A DNA stretch of 64,000 bases from Apoderus coryli (lineage: Eukaryota; Arthropoda; Insecta; Coleoptera; Attelabidae): NCBI GenBank assembly GCA_911728435.2, contig OU452212.1, positions 3,850,563 to 3,914,562 on the forward strand, written 5' to 3'. This document shows positions 52,301 to 58,300 of this stretch, one piece after another. The translations under genes were made by a program, and so were the position numbers. The notes beneath the pieces were generated by a model. It was not told the origin of the DNA, did not search any database, and worked only from the letters and a program-made list of their open reading frames with translations. Positions within the stretch are counted from its first letter, which is position 1. Every line of letters starts with the position of its first letter.

Positions 52301-55300
52301 TCACTATATCGACTGCGTGTCAGGTCACTGACCCCATACTGCAAAATTACCAACATCTAGATGCGCCGATACTCCCTTTACCGGGACGCCTATATTTGAA
52401 AAGGGCAGTCAACTACTGACCGATCACCACTGATGAGTCGTGGATCGACGAAACGGCCGTCTGGTGAAGGTATAGTGGTTCACAGACAAACTCTCGGAAT
52501 TAAGTTTTGTTTCGTTAAACAAGCCCATTTCAACTATAATTGTTTGTTATTATGTACGAATGTTTCAGATTAATAATAAATTACTAGTTTAATTAAACTG
52601 AGTAAAATTGAAAACCAAATAAAATGCATAATAAAAGAATTTCTATATCATCCAATTTCTCTAAATTATTTGAAGCTGTGCTGTATAACAGAATATGTAA
52701 TTCCGTACATGGGCAAGTTTCCCTTAATCAGCATGGGTTTTTCACCGGGAGGTCCACTGCCACTAACCTTGCAATTTTTACTCAGCAAGTGAACGAGGTT
52801 GTTGATGGTGGTGGGCATTTTGATGTATTGTATACAGACTTTGCTAAAGCATTTGATCGTTTGGATCACCGAATACTAGTTCAAAAGCTCGATCGATTCG
52901 GATTTGATGATGGTTTGAAGTCGTTAATTACTTCATATCTTCAGAACAGACTTCAATATGTATATTATAACGGCTATACGTCAGAGAGGTATTGGGCTTC
53001 CTCAGGCGTTCCGCAGGGATCCAATTTGGGTCCACTGCTTTTTTCTATTTTTATAAATGATCTAGATGATTGTCTGTGTGTAAAACGCCGACGATCTTAA
53101 GTTGTTCGCCCCTATTACTTCTCATGTAGACTGTCTTCGGTTGCAGGACGATCTGAGAGCTGTGGAACATTGGTGTAACGTTAATAATCTATCGCTCAAC
53201 GAGAATAAATGCAAATGTATGACATTCACTAGAAGGAAGAATATTATAAGTTTTCGCTACACGGTTGGTGGGACCGCACTAGCTAGGTGTCTGACTGCTG
53301 CTGACTCTAGTCTATCATTTGTGCCTCATGTGGTTGCTAGGACTGGTGAAGCTGTGAGATCCTACGGTTTTATCGTGAGAAGCTGTAGGAGTTTTCATAG
53401 CATTGATGCGTTGAAAGTTTTGTATAACTCTTTTGTGCGTTCGAAGCTCAAATATTGCTCCTTGATTTGGTACCCGATCTATCAGATTCATGTGCGGAAT
53501 GTTGAGAGTGTCCAAAGAAAGTTTTTGAAATACCTTTCATTTAAGGCAGACGGTATTTATCCTGAGAGAGGGTTGAATATACGTTGTTGCTGAACAAGTT
53601 CAATTTCAAGAGTTTGGAGTTTAGAAGAATATTTTTTTCTCTAAAATTTTTGTATGATCTTTTACATAATAGAATCGACTGTTCTGAACTCCTGGCTCAA
53701 ATAAATTTTAACGTGCCCAGACTTGGCGCCCGCAATCCTTTAACTTTCTACTCTCAGCGCCCTTGCACTAACCTCTATACAAAATCGCCCGTATATGTCA
53801 TGTGTAATAATTTTAATTTGATTTGCGCTGACTGTGACATTTTTAATTGTTCAAGGGAAGCACTTAGGAGGGCTGCTCTGACTGTTTGTGCGTCGTAGTT
53901 TCTCTTTTTGTTCTTGTTAATTGTTTAATTAGTGCAGATCAATCATGTTTTACTTTTAATGGATTGCTTATTGTGTTATGTATAATATTTTGTTTTTTTT
54001 TTTGTGGAATTACCTATTGTATTATAATTTTGCTCTGTTAAGGGAGAAATCTGTTGAGCAATAAAGGCTATTATTATTATTATTATTTTCTCTTATAATA
54101 ATAAAATTTACAGGTCACAAGAATCTTACCCTAACAATCGGTGATAAAGTATTATTCACTTCCATAACACATTCTTCATCGTCCTGCTGTCCATCATAAT
54201 CTACCATGACACCCTCTTTTATCAGCGATTTAATATTATCAAAAGTAGTTGAATGTTTTTTATTGGCATCAGCATGTTTGCTTGGTGTACTTGATCTGGA
54301 ACTGGATAGATCTGCACTAAGCCTTGATGGACTGCTACTAATCAATTCTTGACTTAAATGTTGTCGGGAATTGTTCAAATCTAAACTGAATCTCGATTTC
54401 GGTGAGTTCAGCTCTTGACTTAACCTGAAAAATAAACAATAATTTAAGATACTATTCTAGCTCCTTATACATATTTCGAACATATGGAATTCTTGAAAAT
54501 AAACGCAGTTTGAACAGTAAATATGCTTGCGGAATCATTGGACTATAAAACTTTTGAGCAAACATATTGTTAAAGAATTAAGTAATTCTTTTATTGTCTT
54601 AGTTTGCAGATGAATTACCACCATAACTTATTAAATCATCAAACAGCGTGGATCTGTGAAAAAATATTCTTAAATCTGGTCTATATAGTCCTAGCCACTC
54701 TCAATTAAAGGAGATGGACAAGAACCTACAATAATTGCAACTTCAAAACTTTTGGTAATACCATCTAGGTGTGGTTCATCTGAAATAGTTTATTAATGCA
54801 TCGAAATTAACAACCAGACAGCTGTTGGATGTAAGCCGTTCTCAAACGCCACAATAATAGGATTAGGTATACATTGTTCATTGTCGCTGAAAACATAATT
54901 TGTAAAAGGGAAAATAGTTTTGTGACATAGCGGACAAAATTGGGATACTGTTAGGCTACTGACGGGGTTTAGTTTGAATATTTTTTAAGTTTTCACTCAT
55001 TTCTTAACCCAATGGAAATAAATAAAATAATGAAGATAATTTTATCTAGCTGTATATAAACGGATCTATTGGTAATTGAAAATTGAAATCAATCATCAAT
55101 CAATCAACTTCGACCACCATTTTTGTAGCATGATATAAAGACGGTAAACTATAGCGTTACACCGTTTATCTATGTGCCCTTTTGTTTGATCTTTAGTTTA
55201 GAGAAAAATACTCACCTAGAATGTGGGGTACTTAAATCAATACTGTATCTTGAATTTGGTGTACTCAATTCTCTGCTCAATCTAGAATTTAATTCTTCTC

Positions 55301-58300
55301 GACTCAAACGGGAACTTAATTCTTCTCTACTTAACCTAAAAAATAGAAAGAAGAATAATTTAATGAACCTATAAAAATATGATGGTAAATACTTAATAAT
55401 TATTGTTATTATTCTTTAGAATTTCGAATATTTTTCTCCAATTTTGTTTAGTAGGAAAGTATTCGAGTAAGAACGGGTATCATAATAAAGTACCAGATTA
55501 ATTCGGTACCGATCGCAGCACATATAAATACGTTGGGAGGCAGTATGTTAAAATATTCATTAATTATTGGTTCTCGCGATTTTTCATCGCATAAGAAGGT
55601 TGCTTGATTGTGAAGACCACTGATTTTGGATATTTGTGAACAATCTACCTATAGCTATTATATTATATATTATTATATAAAAATAAATCGAAGATTTGTA
55701 TTTCCTTAGGCTTAGTAAAACCTGAGTGCGTGAAACCTTACATATTTTGATCCTTCTAACCGAAATTATGAATTTCATTGCGATAAATAAATCAGACAGT
55801 ATCTTCCTTACCTTGAATTAATATCTCTATTCAAATCCGAACTTAATCGCGATGATGCTGGTATACTAAACTCTGAACTTAAACGGGAATTGAGCGATGA
55901 ATTTGATGTTACTGACGAAGTCATAAGCGATTTTCGATCTTTCTTTCCACGCCGAACGATATATGTACTTGTACCAGACATTGTTGACGATTGTAACTCA
56001 GATGGTAATATAACGTGATCATCCGAATCGGAAAATGGTGATGTAACCTAAAAAAATATAACTGTCATTTACTCTTTACCTTCATAATTGTGATGAACCC
56101 GGGGAAAGAAGCCGAGGGCAGTCTATCTGGGAATTTATAAGCTTAAACAGAAGACCTTATACGGAGTTCGAGAGAATCAATATTAAATCTTTCAAGTAGA
56201 TATCCGTGGTCGACAACTCTAATCGGGAATCGCCCATCGATTCTAACACAAAGATGTTTCAAAAAATTCCGCTGTGTGACCTCAAGTTAAAACATATGAA
56301 CTTGATATATAGTAGACCACACAACTGAAGCATACTCGAGTTTACTCCTGACCAGTGCAAAAAAGTGTAATTAAACACTCGACGTTTCCAAACCCCGCCG
56401 TGACCTTCAAAAGAAATCCCGAACTACCACGAGCAGAACGACATAATCATTCAATGACAGGTCACCAATCTACCGAGACTCCAAGATCTTTCATCTGTAT
56501 ACATCTGACTAAAGGTGTATCATTGATCCGATAATCGCAATCATGCGGACTCTGACTACTGGACACTGTTAGGCATTTACATGTATTGATGTTTAGTGGT
56601 AAATTGTTTTCTGCACACCACTGTGATCAAGCATCCAAGATCACTCTGTAGGGCATGTAGGTCCAGAAATGGTTCTAAATATCTTCATATCATCGGCGAA
56701 TAATGATCCCCCGAACGACGTCATTAATGTAGATAGCAAATATTAACGGAGTAAGCAGATTGCTGCCCTGCTTCCCCCTCGTTACTTTGGAGACATAAAG
56801 CCGCCATACTCCACAAATTGTTTTCTATCTGATGGATATGAATCAAAGAGAGTTATTGAGGATTCACTGAACCAGATCTCTCTCAGATTTCGTTTGATTA
56901 TGAGGTGTTTAAGTTTGTGAAAGGCCTTCAAAAAGTCTGCGTAAATGATTGCAGGTACTCCACTAGGTTTGTCGCCGTGGACCGTTTTTGAAAGAAGTCA
57001 TGCTGTTCAATTAAAATTCAATTTTTTATTTGATTAAATATTTTTCCGTGAAGAATTGAGTCGAAGACCTTTGAGAAATTGAATAGAATAGCTATGGGCC
57101 GATATTTCGTGATTCTGTCGAGGGAAATCTTAAGTATATAAAAAGCGATCAAATCCAGTATATCGGAATGTAAGAACAGTAGGTATACTAATGCTCTCCT
57201 AACTTAGATATGGAAGTATGTGACTTACAACAATTCCCCAAGCCATTTCAAATTTAAAGAAATCTGATCTGAAGTATTTCCGACAAGCCTTTCTCAAATT
57301 AATAAAGAGCAATAATTATTTTAATATCATTGTTATTAATTTTGCGTTGTCAAATTTTGAGATCTATATCTTGCATAAGCTGGGTTACTTTATGTGGGAT
57401 TATTACCTCATCTTCTGTGGTACAAGGCGGTGGATCCGGCCAATCTTCTAAATCTTTCAACCTATTTGGTATGGAGCTTGTACTGGAACATGAACCAGAT
57501 TTTCTTCGTCTCCTTCCAATTACTTTAGTGCTACCTAAAACAAATAAATTCATTATTGTTTAACAGTTGAATCACACGACAAATGCGTATAATGTTTGTA
57601 CATTCAGAAATTTACAATAAACAGTAAGACATAATACAGTATAGGTACGATTCATGACAGGCACATTGCAGCCCTCGACACACGGCACGCACACACATCA
57701 GATGGTCTAATCTTACAGGAACCGCGACAAATGAGCACAGAAAGATCTTGCAGATTCATAGATGAAGTTAAATCTGACATGCTCGAAGCAGTGTTGCCTT
57801 TGATCCATAAGTAGTAAAAAAATAGGAACGTGAAACAGTCTGCTATTTCTTGCAGAGGCTCGCGGTGTATTAAAGTTCCAAGAGTGGAGTATGTTTGAAG
57901 AATCCAGCTAGCTAATAATTGAATAGTAGCTATAGAAAAGACTCATTACATCAAGAAAACTGAGGAATTTTTAAATCCAGACAGTTACAAGATTTTGCAG
58001 AAAGATCCTACAAATAAATTTCATAAACAAATACAATCAATTATCAACAATTGTAAAAGTCTGTTTAACGATTATGATTCCAGAAGCTTAAATATTATGA
58101 ACCCTCAAGCTCCAAAACTTTATTCACTTCTGAAGCTTCATAAAAATGGTTGTCCTGTAAGACCTGTTGTCTCATTCTACACGTCTCCCTCATATAAAGT
58201 TTCTCAAAGACTGACAAAAATTATCGTAGATATCACTAAATTTTCACCTAAATATGCCATAAAAAACTCTTTTGAATTATATCGGAAAATACAAAATATT

